Assembly (NCBI RefSeq): GCF_014203215.1
Contig: NZ_JACHIM010000001.1
Location: 186,001 to 250,000, forward strand
Source: Bartonella callosciuri
GTDB taxonomy: Bacteria; Pseudomonadota; Alphaproteobacteria; Rhizobiales; Rhizobiaceae
DNA: 64,000 bases
Direction of reading: 5' to 3'
Each line of letters opens with the position of its first letter. The first letter of the stretch is position 1. Positions 40,064-51,454 of the stretch are shown piece by piece. The position numbers and the translations under genes were made by a program. The notes beneath the pieces are model-generated. The model made no database searches. It was not told where the DNA came from and worked only from the letters and a program-made list of their open reading frames with translations.

Positions 40064-43000
40064 CTAAACAGAATGTTGGTCTACCATTTCTACAAGCTGT
40101 TTCATAATATTCGCTGCTCCAACAAGCCTTTCATCCACGGTGGACCAATTATGAATAAGAGCAATACTTTGATCTGGTCGAATTTTTGCCATTGAACCTT
40201 GTTTTCCAATCCATTGAACAAGAGCAACACTATTTACAAAGTAATTGTTGCGAAATTGTATAACAAGCCCCTTTGGTCCAGTATCTAATTTTTCCACATG
40301 TGCTTTTCTACACAATGTTTTGATATAAAAGACTTTAAGAAGGTGTTGAACTTCAAGTGGCAAAGGACCAAAACGATCAATTAACTCGGCTGCAAATTCA
40401 TCGATTTGTTCTAAATCATTAAGTTCGGTTAAACGACGATAAAGCCCCATACGTAATGGTAAATCAGGGACGAAGCTTTCTGGTATCAGCACTGTTGCAC
40501 CAAGTGAAATTTGAGGAGACCATTGTTTATCCTCATTTTGTTCGCCATCTTTTAATTCAACAACGGCTTCTTCAAGCATTTTTTGATAGAGCTCAAATCC
40601 AACTTCTTTGATATGTCCTGACTGTTCTTCACCTAAAAAATTTCCTGAACCGCGAATATCCATATCGTGACTTGCCAATTGAAAACCGGCACCTAACGTA
40701 TCAAGAGATTGTAAAACTTTAAGACGACGATCAGCAGCAGGCGTTAAAACTTTACCAGAAGGAAATGTAAAGAGTGCATAAGCACGTTGTTTTGAGCGCC
40801 CTACCCTGCCGCGCAATTGGTAAAGAGCAGAAAGACCAAACATCTCAGCACGATGCACGATTAAAGTATTGGCTGTTGGAATATCAAGACCTGATTCAAT
40901 AATGGTTGTTGATAGAAGAACATCATACTGTCCATCATAAAATGCATTCATAATATCATCAAGTTGCCCAGCTGGCATTTGCCCATGCGCTACAATGAAT
41001 TTAAGTTCGGGGACATGCGTTTTGAGGTATTCTTCCACAAAGCTAAGATCAGAGATACGAGGACAAACATAAAAACTTTGTCCACCACGATAATATTCTC
41101 GCAATAATGTTTCACGTATAACAAGTGCATCAAATGGAGAAATAAAAGTACGTACCGCCATTCTATCAATGGGTGGAGTCGTTATCAATGAAAGTTCACG
41201 TAGTCCTGATAATGCTAATCCTAAAGTTCGTGGTATGGGAGTCGCTGAAAGTGTGAGAACATGAATATCACTTTTAAGCTCTTTTAAACGCTCTTTGTGT
41301 TTTACACCAAAATGCTGCTCCTCATCAATGATGAGAAGTCCTAGCCGTAAAAAATTAACTGCATCGCTGAGTAATGCATGCGTTCCAATGACAATATCAA
41401 TCGTGCCATCTGAAAGGCCCTTTTTGACTTGTGTAAGTTCTTTAGTTTTCACAAGCCTTGAAGCATGACCAATTTTAATGGGCAAGCCTTGAAAACGCGA
41501 AATAAAAGTTTTGTAGTGTTGTCGTGAAAGTAAAGTTGTTGGTACAACAACAGCAACCTGATATCCACTTAATGCTGCAATAAAAGCACTTCGAATAGCA
41601 ACTTCTGTTTTTCCAAAGCCAACATCACCACATATTAAGCGATCCATCGGTTTCCCTGATGCCAAATCCTCTAAAACCGCATCAATGGCATCCATTTGAT
41701 CTTCTGTCTCTTCATAAGGAAAGCATGCAACGAACTCATCAAAGGGTCCAATTGGTGGAATAAAAGCAGGTGCAGAGCGGGTAGCACGCTCTGCAGCAAT
41801 ACGGATTAATTGGCCAGCCATTTCTAATAAATGTTTTTTTAGCCGTGTTTTACGTGCTTGCCAAGCAAGACCACCTAACTTATCTAACGTTACGTCTGTT
41901 CCCTCTGATCCATAACGTGAGAGAAGTTCTATATTTTCAACAGGTAAAAAGAGTCGATCACCTCCAGCATATTTAATTTCAAGACAATCTCGTAAAATTC
42001 CTGTTGTCATGATGGTTTTAAGACCAGCAAACTGTCCAATACCATGGTCGATATGCACAACGATATCGCCAGAATTTAAAGCTGCAATTTCAGAAATAAA
42101 ATTTGTATTATGTTTACGCCGTTTTGATGATCTTATTAATCGATCACCGAGAATATCTTGCTCTGTTATGAGAGCAAAATCTTCAGTCTCAAAACCGTGC
42201 TCTATCATTATAACAGCTGCTGATAGACGATCACGTGGTGTGGCTCTGACAGTTTGTAATGATTTTGCAACATCTATTTTTTGCAATCCGTGCTCATCAA
42301 GAACCTGCACCAAACGGTTGAGAGATCCCTCACTCCAACAAGCTAAAAGCACCTTCTTGCCAGAAGCACGCAACGAAGCAATATGATGAACGACACTTGA
42401 GAAAACATTTTTCTCTTGCGCATTACGCTCTTGTACAAAATCATATCCCGGTTTAACGTTCGCATGAACAACAGTTTGTCCAAAAGTTTGTGGAACATTA
42501 AAAGGCGTAAAATCAATGCGTTGTCCGGAGTGTTGTGCGATCTCTAAAACACGCTCTGGTGTTAAATAAAGAAGGCTAGGCTCTATCGGATGATAAGAAG
42601 TAGAACTTTCTTTATCATTTTCATGCGCTTTGCGTGCTTCATAATAATCTTTAATAAGGCGAGAGCGCTCGATGAGTACTTCTTCTATGAGATGCTCGAA
42701 AACAACTGGTAAATTACCACAATGGTCAAAAAAACTATCAAGTTTCTCATAAAAAAATGGTAGCCAATGTTCCATACCGGCAAAACGTCGCCCTTGAGAA
42801 AGGGCTTCATAAAGCACATTATTTTTTTGTGATACACCAAATGTACGAATATAATTGTTTTTAAAGCGACTAATATGATCAGGCGTAAGAACAACTTCAC
42901 TCATCGCGTGTAACAAAAATTCAGTTCTTTTATTTGTTGTTCTTTGTGTTTCGCAATCAAATACACGAATGCTTTCTAGGGTATCTCCAAAAAAATCAAG

Positions 43001-43564
43001 CCGTAAAGGTTCAACATCAATGGGAGAAAAAATATCTAGTATTCCGCCTCTTACAGCAAATTCACCAACATCTCGGACAACCGTAACACGCTCAAAACCA
43101 TTGCGTTCTAAAGATTGAATGAAATGCCCCATATTAATCCGTTGGCCAATAGATGCGTGAATAATCTGAGCTTCAATTATTTCACGAGGAGGCAATTTTT
43201 GCATAATTGCATTCGCTGTTGTTAATATAATTGCAGCGCGTGGATTTTGACGCAAATTTGCTATATGAGCCAGAGTTGATAATCGGCGTGCTGTAACAGC
43301 AATTCCAGGTGATACGCGATCATAGGGTAAGCAATCCCATGCAGGAAATTGAAGTACAGATAAATTTGGCTCAATAAAACTTAAAGCTTGCTGTAAATGA
43401 GCGATTTCTGTTCCATCACGAACAACATAGATAAGTGGTTTATCTTGTGCAATTTCTGAACGCAATTTAGAAAGCGCAAAAGCCTCAAATCCATCAGGAA
43501 CTCCATCAAAGATTATCTGAGCAGAAATGTTTTTGGGAATGGAATTTTTTTTAAATATAGGCAT
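40064..43564 (-). CDS. mfd: Transcription-repair coupling factor Mfd
   Basis: About 1166 residues, full length. It removes RNA polymerase stalled at lesions and brings in UvrA. Order: UvrB-like N-terminal domains (about 20-330), RNA polymerase-interaction domain (SGDIVVHIDHGIGQFAG near 510), helicase motor with Walker A GDVGFGKTE near 645 and DEEQHFG, then the TRG motif and C-terminal regulatory domain. The open frame starts at 43588 but overlaps sdhE; the ATG at 43564, five bases after the sdhE stop, is preferred. Translation probably relies on coupling since no clear ribosome site is seen. Confidence 0.95.
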   Translation of the reverse strand: MPIFKKNSIPKNISAQIIFDGVPDGFEAFALSKLRSEIAQDKPLIYVVRDGTEIAHLQQALSFIEPNLSVLQFPAWDCLPYDRVSPGIAVTARRLSTLAHIANLRQNPRAAIILTTANAIMQKLPPREIIEAQIIHASIGQRINMGHFIQSLERNGFERVTVVRDVGEFAVRGGILDIFSPIDVEPLRLDFFGDTLESIRVFDCETQRTTNKRTEFLLHAMSEVVLTPDHISRFKNNYIRTFGVSQKNNVLYEALSQGRRFAGMEHWLPFFYEKLDSFFDHCGNLPVVFEHLIEEVLIERSRLIKDYYEARKAHENDKESSTSYHPIEPSLLYLTPERVLEIAQHSGQRIDFTPFNVPQTFGQTVVHANVKPGYDFVQERNAQEKNVFSSVVHHIASLRASGKKVLLACWSEGSLNRLVQVLDEHGLQKIDVAKSLQTVRATPRDRLSAAVIMIEHGFETEDFALITEQDILGDRLIRSSKRRKHNTNFISEIAALNSGDIVVHIDHGIGQFAGLKTIMTTGILRDCLEIKYAGGDRLFLPVENIELLSRYGSEGTDVTLDKLGGLAWQARKTRLKKHLLEMAGQLIRIAAERATRSAPAFIPPIGPFDEFVACFPYEETEDQMDAIDAVLEDLASGKPMDRLICGDVGFGKTEVAIRSAFIAALSGYQVAVVVPTTLLSRQHYKTFISRFQGLPIKIGHASRLVKTKELTQVKKGLSDGTIDIVIGTHALLSDAVNFLRLGLLIIDEEQHFGVKHKERLKELKSDIHVLTLSATPIPRTLGLALSGLRELSLITTPPIDRMAVRTFISPFDALVIRETLLREYYRGGQSFYVCPRISDLSFVEEYLKTHVPELKFIVAHGQMPAGQLDDIMNAFYDGQYDVLLSTTIIESGLDIPTANTLIVHRAEMFGLSALYQLRGRVGRSKQRAYALFTFPSGKVLTPAADRRLKVLQSLDTLGAGFQLASHDMDIRGSGNFLGEEQSGHIKEVGFELYQKMLEEAVVELKDGEQNEDKQWSPQISLGATVLIPESFVPDLPLRMGLYRRLTELNDLEQIDEFAAELIDRFGPLPLEVQHLLKVFYIKTLCRKAHVEKLDTGPKGLVIQFRNNYFVNSVALVQWIGKQGSMAKIRPDQSIALIHNWSTVDERLVGAANIMKQLVEMVDQHSV

Positions 43565-43569
43565 CGAAA

Positions 43570-43860
43570 TCAATTTAAATTTATGCAAACATGATAGTTG
43601 ACAATGTCATGAAAAAGTGGACTATCAACTTCAGAGGGCAGTGAAACCTCTCCCGTAACCCACGTCAATAAATCACGGTCATCAAAAGACATAATATATT
43701 CAAGTTCAGAAACCGTTTTATTACTCATCCGGGCAATATGAGCATCCACATAGCGCCCTAAAATTAAATCCATTTCACGAATGCCGCGGTGCCATGCACG
43801 AAAAACCAATCGGCGACGACGTGTGTCCAGTTGATTTCTATCAACGACAAAAACTGTCAT
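43570..43860 (-). CDS. sdhE: SdhE / DUF339, FAD assembly factor
   Basis: 96 residues. Helps attach FAD to succinate dehydrogenase and related flavoproteins. The family motif RGxxE is present in HRGIREMDLILGRY (about residues 25-38). AAGGAGATTTTT gives a near-ideal ribosome site upstream. Directly followed by mfd, an arrangement common in alphaproteobacteria. Confidence 0.93.
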   Translation of the reverse strand: MTVFVVDRNQLDTRRRRLVFRAWHRGIREMDLILGRYVDAHIARMSNKTVSELEYIMSFDDRDLLTWVTGEVSLPSEVDSPLFHDIVNYHVCINLN

Positions 43861-43933
43861 AAAAATCTCCTTGAATTAAGTAAAAATGATATAAATCATA
43901 GTATTCAATTTGTAGAGTACATTTTATATTTAC

Positions 43934-44614
43934 CTAAGGAAGTTCAATAATTTTTTTTTCTTTAAGCGTAATTCGACGATGCATTTGCTTAGCCAAAGCA
44001 TAATTATGGGTTGCAATAAGAGCAGAAAGACCAGATTGACGAACAAGTGCAGATAAAGCATGAAATACATAAGCTGAAGTAACAGGATCAAGATTTCCTG
44101 TAGGTTCATCAGCCAAAAGAACTGAAGGACCATTTGCAACTGCACGCGCAATTGCAACACGTTGTTGTTCGCCACCCGATAATTCCGATGGGCGATGGTT
44201 GGCGCGATGAGAAACACGCAAATATGTCAATAATTTAAGTGCACGATCTTCTGCCATTGATTTTTTGAATCCTGCTATCATTTGCGGTATCATGACATTT
44301 TCCAAAGCAGTAAATTCTGGAAGCAAGTGATGAAATTGGTAGACAAAACCGATATCATTTCGTCTGATAGCTGTTCGCTCACTATCAGAGCGCTTCGCAC
44401 AAGAAATACCTCGTAACATTACATCACCAGCGGTTGGTTTTTCCAATAATCCAGCAATATGAAGAAGGGTTGATTTTCCAGCACCAGAGGGGGCAACAAG
44501 TGCTACAAGTTCCCCGCGGTTAAGGATAAAATTCGCTTTATCTAAAATAATAAGAGGTTTATTACTTTCAAAAAAATGTCGCTCAATCTCTACAAGCTCT
44601 AAAATAGCTGTCAT
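43934..44614 (-). CDS. lolD: Lipoprotein-releasing ABC transporter ATPase LolD
   Basis: 226 residues. Walker A reads APSGAGKS (41-48), the signature [14 protein letters not shown] is near 143, and Walker [12 protein letters not shown] follows near 165. With the permease, it releases lipoproteins from the inner membrane to LolA. Starts one base inside the lolC stop. Assigned to LolD rather than to another ABC family by its neighbour. Confidence 0.93.
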   Translation of the reverse strand: MTAILELVEIERHFFESNKPLIILDKANFILNRGELVALVAPSGAGKSTLLHIAGLLEKPTAGDVMLRGISCAKRSDSERTAIRRNDIGFVYQFHHLLPEFTALENVMIPQMIAGFKKSMAEDRALKLLTYLRVSHRANHRPSELSGGEQQRVAIARAVANGPSVLLADEPTGNLDPVTSAYVFHALSALVRQSGLSALIATHNYALAKQMHRRITLKEKKIIELP

Positions 44615-45882
44615 TATTCATACCTCAAAGCTTGTACAGGATCCAATTTAGCAGCACGCCATGCTGGAATGAGTGCAGCAAGGAATGACAAAAATAAAGC
44701 CATCACAGCAACCATGGCTGTCTCCTTCCACTCAATTTGCGCAGGCAATTTTGTTAAAAAATAAAGTTGAGGATTAAAAACATCAACATTAAATAACCAA
44801 GAGACAAAATCCTGAATATGATTGATATTTGCGCTCGCTATGACACCAAAAATTAAGCCCAATATGGTTCCAATAAATCCAATCATCATCCCTGTAACTA
44901 TAAATATACGCATAATCGCACTTTGTTGTGTGCCCATGGTGCGCAAAATTGCAATATCATGGCTTTTATCTTTTACAAGCATAATCAGTCCTGAAATAAT
45001 ATTCAAAGCAGCAACAAGGACAATAAGAGAAAGAATGAAAAACATAACATTTCGTTCAATCTGTAAGGCTGAGAAAAAAGCCTGATTGCGCGTACGCCAA
45101 TCAATTAAATAGACCTGTTGGCCAACAACTTTCTCTACGACTGGTTTTATTTGATCAACAGCATCAGGATTATTCAGAAATAATTCTAAAGATTGAACCT
45201 TATCTCCTAAATTAAAGAACATTTGTGCTTCATGGAGAGGCATAAAAACAAATATTGAATCATATTCAGACATACCAACTTCAAAAATAGCAGAGACTTT
45301 ATAAGCCTTAACACGTGGTGTAACTCCAAAAGGAGTCGCATCACCATCTGGAGTAATGATACGAAGATAACGCCCAACGGTAAGCCCCAATTTTGTGGCC
45401 AAACCACTTCCAATTGCTACACCTTCCTCTTTATCAAATTGAGAAAGTGAACCTAATCTAACATTTTGGGATACTGTTTTAAGCTTCTCTAAATCTTGTT
45501 TGCGCATACCGCGAACTAACGCACCAGATCCTCCTTCAAATTCACCCTGAACAAGTGCTTGACCTTCAACAACAGGTAAAGAAAATTTCACACCATTCAC
45601 AGATTCTAACGAAGAAATAAGCGTATTATAATCAGCAAAACCAGAATGAACTGCCTGGACAATAAGGTGCCCATTCATACCAAGAATACGATTGAGAAGC
45701 TCGGTGCGAAAACCATTCATCACGGCCATAACAACAACCAGAGCAAAAACCCCTAACATAATTCCAATGAGAGAAATGATAGAAATAACAGATGCAACGA
45801 CATGTTTTTTATTGGGAATCATATAACGAAAAGCGATCATCCATTCATAAGATGAAAACCATTTATTGCTCAACCTTTTCAT
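44614..45882 (-). CDS. lolC: Lipoprotein-releasing system permease LolC/LolE
   Basis: 422 residues. One membrane span near 28-52, a large periplasmic domain and three C-terminal spans (about 275-300, 320-350, 380-405), the MacB/FtsX layout. A single LolC/E gene beside lolD implies a homodimeric (LolF-type) permease, usual outside gammaproteobacteria. The [10 protein letters not shown] segment near the end and the DPVQALRYE terminus are typical. Eleven bases follow proS. Confidence 0.92.
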   Translation of the reverse strand: MKRLSNKWFSSYEWMIAFRYMIPNKKHVVASVISIISLIGIMLGVFALVVVMAVMNGFRTELLNRILGMNGHLIVQAVHSGFADYNTLISSLESVNGVKFSLPVVEGQALVQGEFEGGSGALVRGMRKQDLEKLKTVSQNVRLGSLSQFDKEEGVAIGSGLATKLGLTVGRYLRIITPDGDATPFGVTPRVKAYKVSAIFEVGMSEYDSIFVFMPLHEAQMFFNLGDKVQSLELFLNNPDAVDQIKPVVEKVVGQQVYLIDWRTRNQAFFSALQIERNVMFFILSLIVLVAALNIISGLIMLVKDKSHDIAILRTMGTQQSAIMRIFIVTGMMIGFIGTILGLIFGVIASANINHIQDFVSWLFNVDVFNPQLYFLTKLPAQIEWKETAMVAVMALFLSFLAALIPAWRAAKLDPVQALRYE

Positions 45883-45893
45883 AAAATTGCCTA

Positions 45894-47219
45894 TTAAATT
45901 ACAGAAAATTGGCTGAGTACATTTTCAACCGTTAGAGATTTTTTAACACCCGTTTTTCGATCTTTAATTTCAACTTCATTTTGTGCAATGCTTTTAGGTC
46001 CAACAATTATTTGTGTTGGCAAGCCAATCAAATCCATTGTTGCAAATTTTGATCCAGGACGTTCATTGCTGTTATCTAATAACGGATCAAAACCAGCATG
46101 TCTTAATCCTTGGTAGAGCTTTTCACACGCATGACTACATTTTTCATCATCTGGTTTCATGTTGATGATACCAAAATCAAATGGTGCTATAGACTTTGGC
46201 CAAATAATACCATTTTCATCATGAGAAGCTTCAATAGCTGCCGCAACAAGGCGTGAAGGTCCAATACCATAAGATCCCATAGAGATTACATGCTCTTTTC
46301 CATCTTGTCCCATAACTTTTGCCCCCATTGGAGAAGAATATTTTGTGCCAAAGTGGAAAATATGCCCCACTTCAATGCCACGAGCTGAGAGGCGGTTATC
46401 ATCAGAAACCTTAGTCCACTCTTCCTCACTGTGCATTTCTTCTGTTGCTGCATAAAAAGATGTCCACTGTTTAACAATATTCGCTAAAACAGCTTTATCA
46501 CTAAAATCAATTGAACTGTCTGGAACAGTCAGTTCAAGAAATTGTTTATCACAAAATATAGCGCTCTCTCCCGTTTCAGCCAAAATAATAAATTCATGAC
46601 TGAGTTCACCACCAATTGGGCCTGTATCAGCACGCATAGGAATTGCTCTTAAGCCAAGACGAGAAAAAGTGCGTAAATAAGCAATAAACATACGATTATA
46701 GGATGTTTGAGAACCTTCATAATCGAGATCAAAAGAATAAGCATCTTTCATTAAAAACTCTCGTGAGCGCATCACACCAAAACGTGGACGAATCTCATCG
46801 CGAAACTTCCATTGAATATGGTATAAATTGAGCGGAAGATCTTTATAAGAACGAATATAAGAACGGAAAATATCTGTTACCATCTCTTCGTTTGTGGGAC
46901 CATAAAGTAGGTCACGCTTTTGTCGATCTTTAATACGGAGCATTTCTAAACCATAATCATCATATCGACCACTTTCACGCCAAAGATCCGCAGATTGAAT
47001 TGTAGGCATTAATATCTCTATAGCACCCGCTCGTTCTTGCTCCTCACGAATAATTTTACAAACTTTATCAAGTACTTTTTTCCCCAAGGGAAGCCAAGAA
47101 TAAATTCCTGATGTTTGTTGGCGAATCATACCCGCACGCAACATGAATCGATGAGAAACAATCTCTGCTTCCTTAGGATTCTCTTTTAAAATTGGAAGGA
47201 AATATTGAGAAAGACGCAT
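45894..47219 (-). CDS. proS: Prolyl-tRNA synthetase (short alphaproteobacterial type)
   Basis: Class II synthetase, 441 residues, without the editing insertion found in the 570-residue bacterial form. Class II motifs: motif 1 near 60-80, motif 2 in [21 protein letters not shown] (about 138-155), and motif 3 in [10 protein letters not shown] near 320. In this type, editing of Ala-tRNA(Pro) must come from a free-standing protein. A 224-base gap separates it from rnj upstream, so it may have its own promoter. Confidence 0.95.
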   Translation of the reverse strand: MRLSQYFLPILKENPKEAEIVSHRFMLRAGMIRQQTSGIYSWLPLGKKVLDKVCKIIREEQERAGAIEILMPTIQSADLWRESGRYDDYGLEMLRIKDRQKRDLLYGPTNEEMVTDIFRSYIRSYKDLPLNLYHIQWKFRDEIRPRFGVMRSREFLMKDAYSFDLDYEGSQTSYNRMFIAYLRTFSRLGLRAIPMRADTGPIGGELSHEFIILAETGESAIFCDKQFLELTVPDSSIDFSDKAVLANIVKQWTSFYAATEEMHSEEEWTKVSDDNRLSARGIEVGHIFHFGTKYSSPMGAKVMGQDGKEHVISMGSYGIGPSRLVAAAIEASHDENGIIWPKSIAPFDFGIINMKPDDEKCSHACEKLYQGLRHAGFDPLLDNSNERPGSKFATMDLIGLPTQIIVGPKSIAQNEVEIKDRKTGVKKSLTVENVLSQFSVI

Positions 47220-47443
47220 TGAAACAAGTAACTCCTAATCAGACCCATTGAAACAGTTTAAATATAGTATATGCTTATCTATAGCTATATTCTGAATGCT
47301 TGCAAACATAACGATCAGATTGTCAAAAAATTTATGTGCTTTATTCCTTATTAAGCTTAGTTGGAGCAATATAATAATCTGACAATTCTCTTCTCTCTCT
47401 CTTTACTTCATTAAAAATGAAAATAAAGTAATACTAAAATGCT

Positions 47444-49120
47444 TTATTTTGATCGATGTAAAAAGACTGTACAGACAGGCTTTTTCTGCCAAATTTCATT
47501 AACGGCTGCTCTTACTGCACGTCGTATTGCTTCTCGAATAAGTTCATTATTTTTTCGTTTAATGCGTGGAATATTATAAAGTGTATTTCCCACAATATCT
47601 AAAAGAATATCTTTCAAATTCTCTCCCTTTCCATTATTCGCAGGTAGCCCGAGTGTGGTGAGACCAACCTCACCCAATAGCTCATGCTTGCTATTCATAT
47701 GGAGAGAAACAGCAACGTGGCCAGCATAACTTAATTTGCGACGTTCATGAATCCCTAATTCATCCTCATCCCCAATAAGGCAACCATCTTTATAGATGCG
47801 ACCAACAGGGGCTTGATCAACAACTCCTACTGGCTCTGGCGCAAGCCGTAGTACACTACCATTTCTAATCTCAGCAACGGTTTTAATACCTGCTTGCCGT
47901 GCTAAATCAGCCTGAGCAGCAAGATGCATTGCCTCACCGTGTACGGGAACAAGTATCTGTGGTTTTATCCAATCATACATCTGTAAAAGTTCTGAACGAC
48001 GAGGATGACCTGAAACATGAACAAGAGAATCTTCATTCGTAATAACTTTAATTCCCATATCGATGAAACGATTTTGTATCTCAAGAATAGCTTTTTCATT
48101 TCCTGGAATACTTCGTGACGAATAAATAACCGTATCACCAACAGAAAGTGCAATATTTCTCATTCCACTACGTGATAGTTTTGCTAAAGCAGCACGCGAC
48201 TCTCCTTGGCTACCGGTCACAACTAAAACAATATCTTTTCGCGGAATATAACCATAATCATCTTCTGTAACAAATGGGGCTAAGTCGTTCATATAACCAA
48301 GCTCTTGCGCAACCATAAGACTCCGCTTCAAAGAGCGCCCAATGACAAGAACCTTGCGCCCAACAGTTTCGGCCGCAAGAGCAATTGAACGTATTCGACC
48401 AACATTAGATGCAAAAGTAGCTATTGCAACACGCCCCTCAGCTTTCGAAAAAATTTCAGAGAGGCTTGTTTGAACCTGCTGTTCTGATGGCGTTATACCA
48501 TCCCGACATGCATTCGTAGAATCACAAAGCAATGCTAAGACACCTTTATTACCTAAAGTGTGAAACCGTTTTTCATCCGTTACAGCTCCAAGTGAAGGTG
48601 TATGATCAATTTTCCAATCACCAGTGTGAATCACGGTACCTAAAGACGTTGTAATTGCTAAAGATACAGATTCTGGAATCGAATGGTTAACTGCAATAGA
48701 TTCGATTGCAAAGGGCCCTACCTGAAAACAATCACCAGCTTGAAAAATATTGAGTGGAATTTTACAAGATTCAAAATCTGATTGCTTTTTACTCTCCAAT
48801 AGTCCTGCTGTAAAAGGTGTACAGTAAAGTGGAACTTTAAGCTTTGGCCATAAATCAAGAACGGCACCATAATGATCTTCGTGAGCATGTGTCAAAATAA
48901 GACCACGTATATTATGTTTTTCACTTTCTAAAAAACGAATATCAGGTAAAATAAGATCTGCCCCCGGTAATTCAGAACCAGCAAAATTAACCCCCATATC
49001 AATAAGCAGCCATTCACGAAAATTTTGTGGACCAAAGCCGTAAGCAGCCAGATTCATCCCTATCTCACCTACCCCTCCTAAAGGTAAAAAAACAAATTCA
49101 TTCTCATTGGCTGCAACCAT
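47444..49120 (-). CDS. rnj: Ribonuclease J
   Basis: 558 residues, metallo-beta-lactamase fold with beta-CASP. The zinc motif HAHEDH is at residues 78-83. Later His residues are in HTGDWKID, and the beta-CASP GSQGE motif is near 305. The C-terminal domain begins near 445. It can act as both 5'-3' exonuclease and endonuclease. Coexistence with RNase E, also in this window, is normal for Rhizobiales. It lies in the minus-strand run after birA, with a 53-base gap. Confidence 0.94.
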   Translation of the reverse strand: MVAANENEFVFLPLGGVGEIGMNLAAYGFGPQNFREWLLIDMGVNFAGSELPGADLILPDIRFLESEKHNIRGLILTHAHEDHYGAVLDLWPKLKVPLYCTPFTAGLLESKKQSDFESCKIPLNIFQAGDCFQVGPFAIESIAVNHSIPESVSLAITTSLGTVIHTGDWKIDHTPSLGAVTDEKRFHTLGNKGVLALLCDSTNACRDGITPSEQQVQTSLSEIFSKAEGRVAIATFASNVGRIRSIALAAETVGRKVLVIGRSLKRSLMVAQELGYMNDLAPFVTEDDYGYIPRKDIVLVVTGSQGESRAALAKLSRSGMRNIALSVGDTVIYSSRSIPGNEKAILEIQNRFIDMGIKVITNEDSLVHVSGHPRRSELLQMYDWIKPQILVPVHGEAMHLAAQADLARQAGIKTVAEIRNGSVLRLAPEPVGVVDQAPVGRIYKDGCLIGDEDELGIHERRKLSYAGHVAVSLHMNSKHELLGEVGLTTLGLPANNGKGENLKDILLDIVGNTLYNIPRIKRKNNELIREAIRRAVRAAVNEIWQKKPVCTVFLHRSK

Positions 49121-49173
49121 AAATAACTCCTAAATGATTAAGATAATCTGATGGTGAAATAAAGTTCTATAAA

Positions 49174-49983
49174 TTAATAACGGCCTGCAGTAGCAGAAGC
49201 AGCCAAACCAAAATGAACATCTCCAGCTGTTATAATGGCGTGCTGACCATTTTTTTGTTTTATGATGCAGTTAAAATCCCTATCAAGACCATCAAAAATA
49301 CCTTCGATGCTTCTTTCACCATTAACCACTTTGATATGTTGCCCAAGATGAGCAGAAGAGGAAAGCCATTTTTCGCGGATTATCTCACTTCCTCCTGACT
49401 GTTTCCAAAGGAGATAATTTTTAGAAAAATACTCAGTCAAAACGGTAAATAACTGTCCTGCTTCAATATGCAAACCAATATTCTTTAAACTTGAAGTAGG
49501 ATACGGCGCATCTTCGTAATAGTATTTGACATTCATTCCAATACCAATAACCAATGCATATTGTTGTGATGGCAATTTAAAAATCTCGAGCAAAACTCCA
49601 GAGCTTTTAGCTCCTCTTAACAAAATATCATTTGGCCATTTTAAGCCAATAATATTGTTCACTTGCTTTTCATCTTTTATAAACTGTTTTACTGCCTCTA
49701 CCATACTTACTCCAGCAACAAAACCAAGCTGAGCAGCAGTTTGATGAACAATATCATCAATTAATAAAAGACTCGAATAAAGGTTTCCTTTCGGACTAAA
49801 CCAAGCCCTCCCTCTTCTACCTCTTCCCTGAGTTTGCTCTTGCGCAACAACCCAGAGATACCCTTTATGACCAGCTTGCGCTTTTTGTTGTGCAATGCGA
49901 TTTGTTGAATCAACACTTTCATACGATTCAACAACGTATCCTTGTTTTTGTGCAAAATCTGATAAGATATAAACCATATTCAT
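49174..49983 (-). CDS. birA: Biotin-[acetyl-CoA-carboxylase] ligase BirA (ligase only)
   Basis: 269 residues. Attaches biotin to the carrier protein of acetyl-CoA carboxylase and similar enzymes. It contains the biotinyl-AMP loop GRGRRGRAW (53-61), KWPNDI near 150 and the C-terminal SH3-like domain. The N-terminal DNA-binding domain of E. coli BirA is absent, so it should not act as a repressor. The ATG overlaps the nuoN stop by one base. Confidence 0.93.
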   Translation of the reverse strand: MNMVYILSDFAQKQGYVVESYESVDSTNRIAQQKAQAGHKGYLWVVAQEQTQGRGRRGRAWFSPKGNLYSSLLLIDDIVHQTAAQLGFVAGVSMVEAVKQFIKDEKQVNNIIGLKWPNDILLRGAKSSGVLLEIFKLPSQQYALVIGIGMNVKYYYEDAPYPTSSLKNIGLHIEAGQLFTVLTEYFSKNYLLWKQSGGSEIIREKWLSSSAHLGQHIKVVNGERSIEGIFDGLDRDFNCIIKQKNGQHAIITAGDVHFGLAASATAGRY

Positions 49984-51443
49984 TAAAACAATGCAGTAGC
50001 GGCTTTTTCTGCTAACTCAACGAACCAAGCTCCCAAAAGCGTATAGAATAAAATAAATAATGCTGAAAGACCAAGACAAAATTGAAGCTCATTCGATAAA
50101 ATAATAAAATGGGCTTTTGCATCATCAAACCACATAATTTTAATGACTCGCAAATAATAAAAAGCTCCAACAACAGACGCTATCATCCCAACGACAGCAA
50201 GTGGAGTAAGGCCAGCATGAACAGCAGCAGAAAATGTATACCATTTCCCAAAAAAACCAGCCATGGGTGGTATACTTGCTAAAGAAAAAAGCTGTATCGT
50301 CATCACAACAGCCATAAACGGATTCGTTTTTACCAACCCTGAAAGATCATCAATATTCTCAACATTTCCAGCATTAGACCGCATTCCAAGAATAAAAGCA
50401 AATGAACCAAGCGTCATGCCAAGATAAATAGTCATATAAAGAATAACACTTTTTACTCCAAGCATATCTCCAGCAGCTAAACCAACAAGTGCATATCCCA
50501 TATGACCGATTGATGAATAAGCCATTAAACGCTTAATATTGCTTTGGCCAATTGCAGCGAATGCACCAAGTATCATAGACGTAAGCGCCATGAACACCAA
50601 AATTTGCTGCCATGCAGGCATAGAGCCATCGGCACTCTCTAGTGGAAGAAAGGTCATAACAAGAACACGAATAATGAGTGCCATCGCGGCAACTTTAGGA
50701 GCACCAGCAAAAAATGCTGTAATCGGTGTTGGTGCTCCTTCATAAACATCGGGTGTCCACATATGAAAGGGAACTGCAGAAATTTTAAAAGCCAAACCAG
50801 CCAAAATGAAAACAATTCCAAAAATAGCCCCCAGTTGTAAGTTTTCACCTTTTAAAGCAATGGCAATTTCATGAAAACCAATTTGACCCGTAAAACCATA
50901 AAGCAAGGAAATACCATAAAGCAATAATCCTGAAGACAATGCTCCTAAAACAAAATATTTTATACCAGCTTCAGAAGATTTCACATCATCACGATTAATC
51001 GCAGCTAAAACATATAAAGCTAAGGATTGTAATTCTAAGCCCATATAAAGTGACAACATATTACCAGCTGAAATCATCAGCATCATGCCAAGAGTTGCTA
51101 AAAGAACAAGCACCGGAAACTCAAATATATTGAGATTTTGAGAACTGGCAAAACCAACAGACATAATAAGAGCAAAAAGTGCACCAATAAGCGTTAAAAT
51201 TTTCATATAACGACCGAAAGAGTCAATAATCAGCGTATTGGTTTGAAATAAACCATTTTTCGAAAAAATAACAATGATAACAATGGTTGCAACAAGAAGA
51301 GCAATGGTCAGACCAGTCACAGTTAAAGAGGAGCGTGCATTGGAGTAAACACCAACTAAAAGCAATACGACTCCCCCTAATGCTATTAAAATTTCTGGAA
51401 AAATTAATACTAATTGAGTTATTATTTCAGTTTGCATGTGCAT
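49983..51443 (-). CDS. nuoN: NADH-quinone oxidoreductase subunit N
   Basis: 486 residues, about 13-14 membrane spans. Antiporter-like proton-pumping subunit of complex I. Conserved Lys/Glu segments are seen in YMGLELQSL and [22 protein letters not shown]. Last nuo gene, 11 bases after nuoM, and coupled to birA. Confidence 0.96.
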   Translation of the reverse strand: MHMQTEIITQLVLIFPEILIALGGVVLLLVGVYSNARSSLTVTGLTIALLVATIVIIVIFSKNGLFQTNTLIIDSFGRYMKILTLIGALFALIMSVGFASSQNLNIFEFPVLVLLATLGMMLMISAGNMLSLYMGLELQSLALYVLAAINRDDVKSSEAGIKYFVLGALSSGLLLYGISLLYGFTGQIGFHEIAIALKGENLQLGAIFGIVFILAGLAFKISAVPFHMWTPDVYEGAPTPITAFFAGAPKVAAMALIIRVLVMTFLPLESADGSMPAWQQILVFMALTSMILGAFAAIGQSNIKRLMAYSSIGHMGYALVGLAAGDMLGVKSVILYMTIYLGMTLGSFAFILGMRSNAGNVENIDDLSGLVKTNPFMAVVMTIQLFSLASIPPMAGFFGKWYTFSAAVHAGLTPLAVVGMIASVVGAFYYLRVIKIMWFDDAKAHFIILSNELQFCLGLSALFILFYTLLGAWFVELAEKAATALF

Positions 51444-51454
51444 TCTTCCCTTAT

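Noticed and set aside
42009-42386. 125-codon plus-strand frame inside mfd
   Set aside because: Antisense shadow of mfd; no start signal and low-complexity Ser/Arg composition.
47314-47385. Inverted repeat ATTGTCA / TGACAAT between proS and rnj
   Set aside because: Only 7 bp with a long loop in AT-rich sequence; expected by chance.
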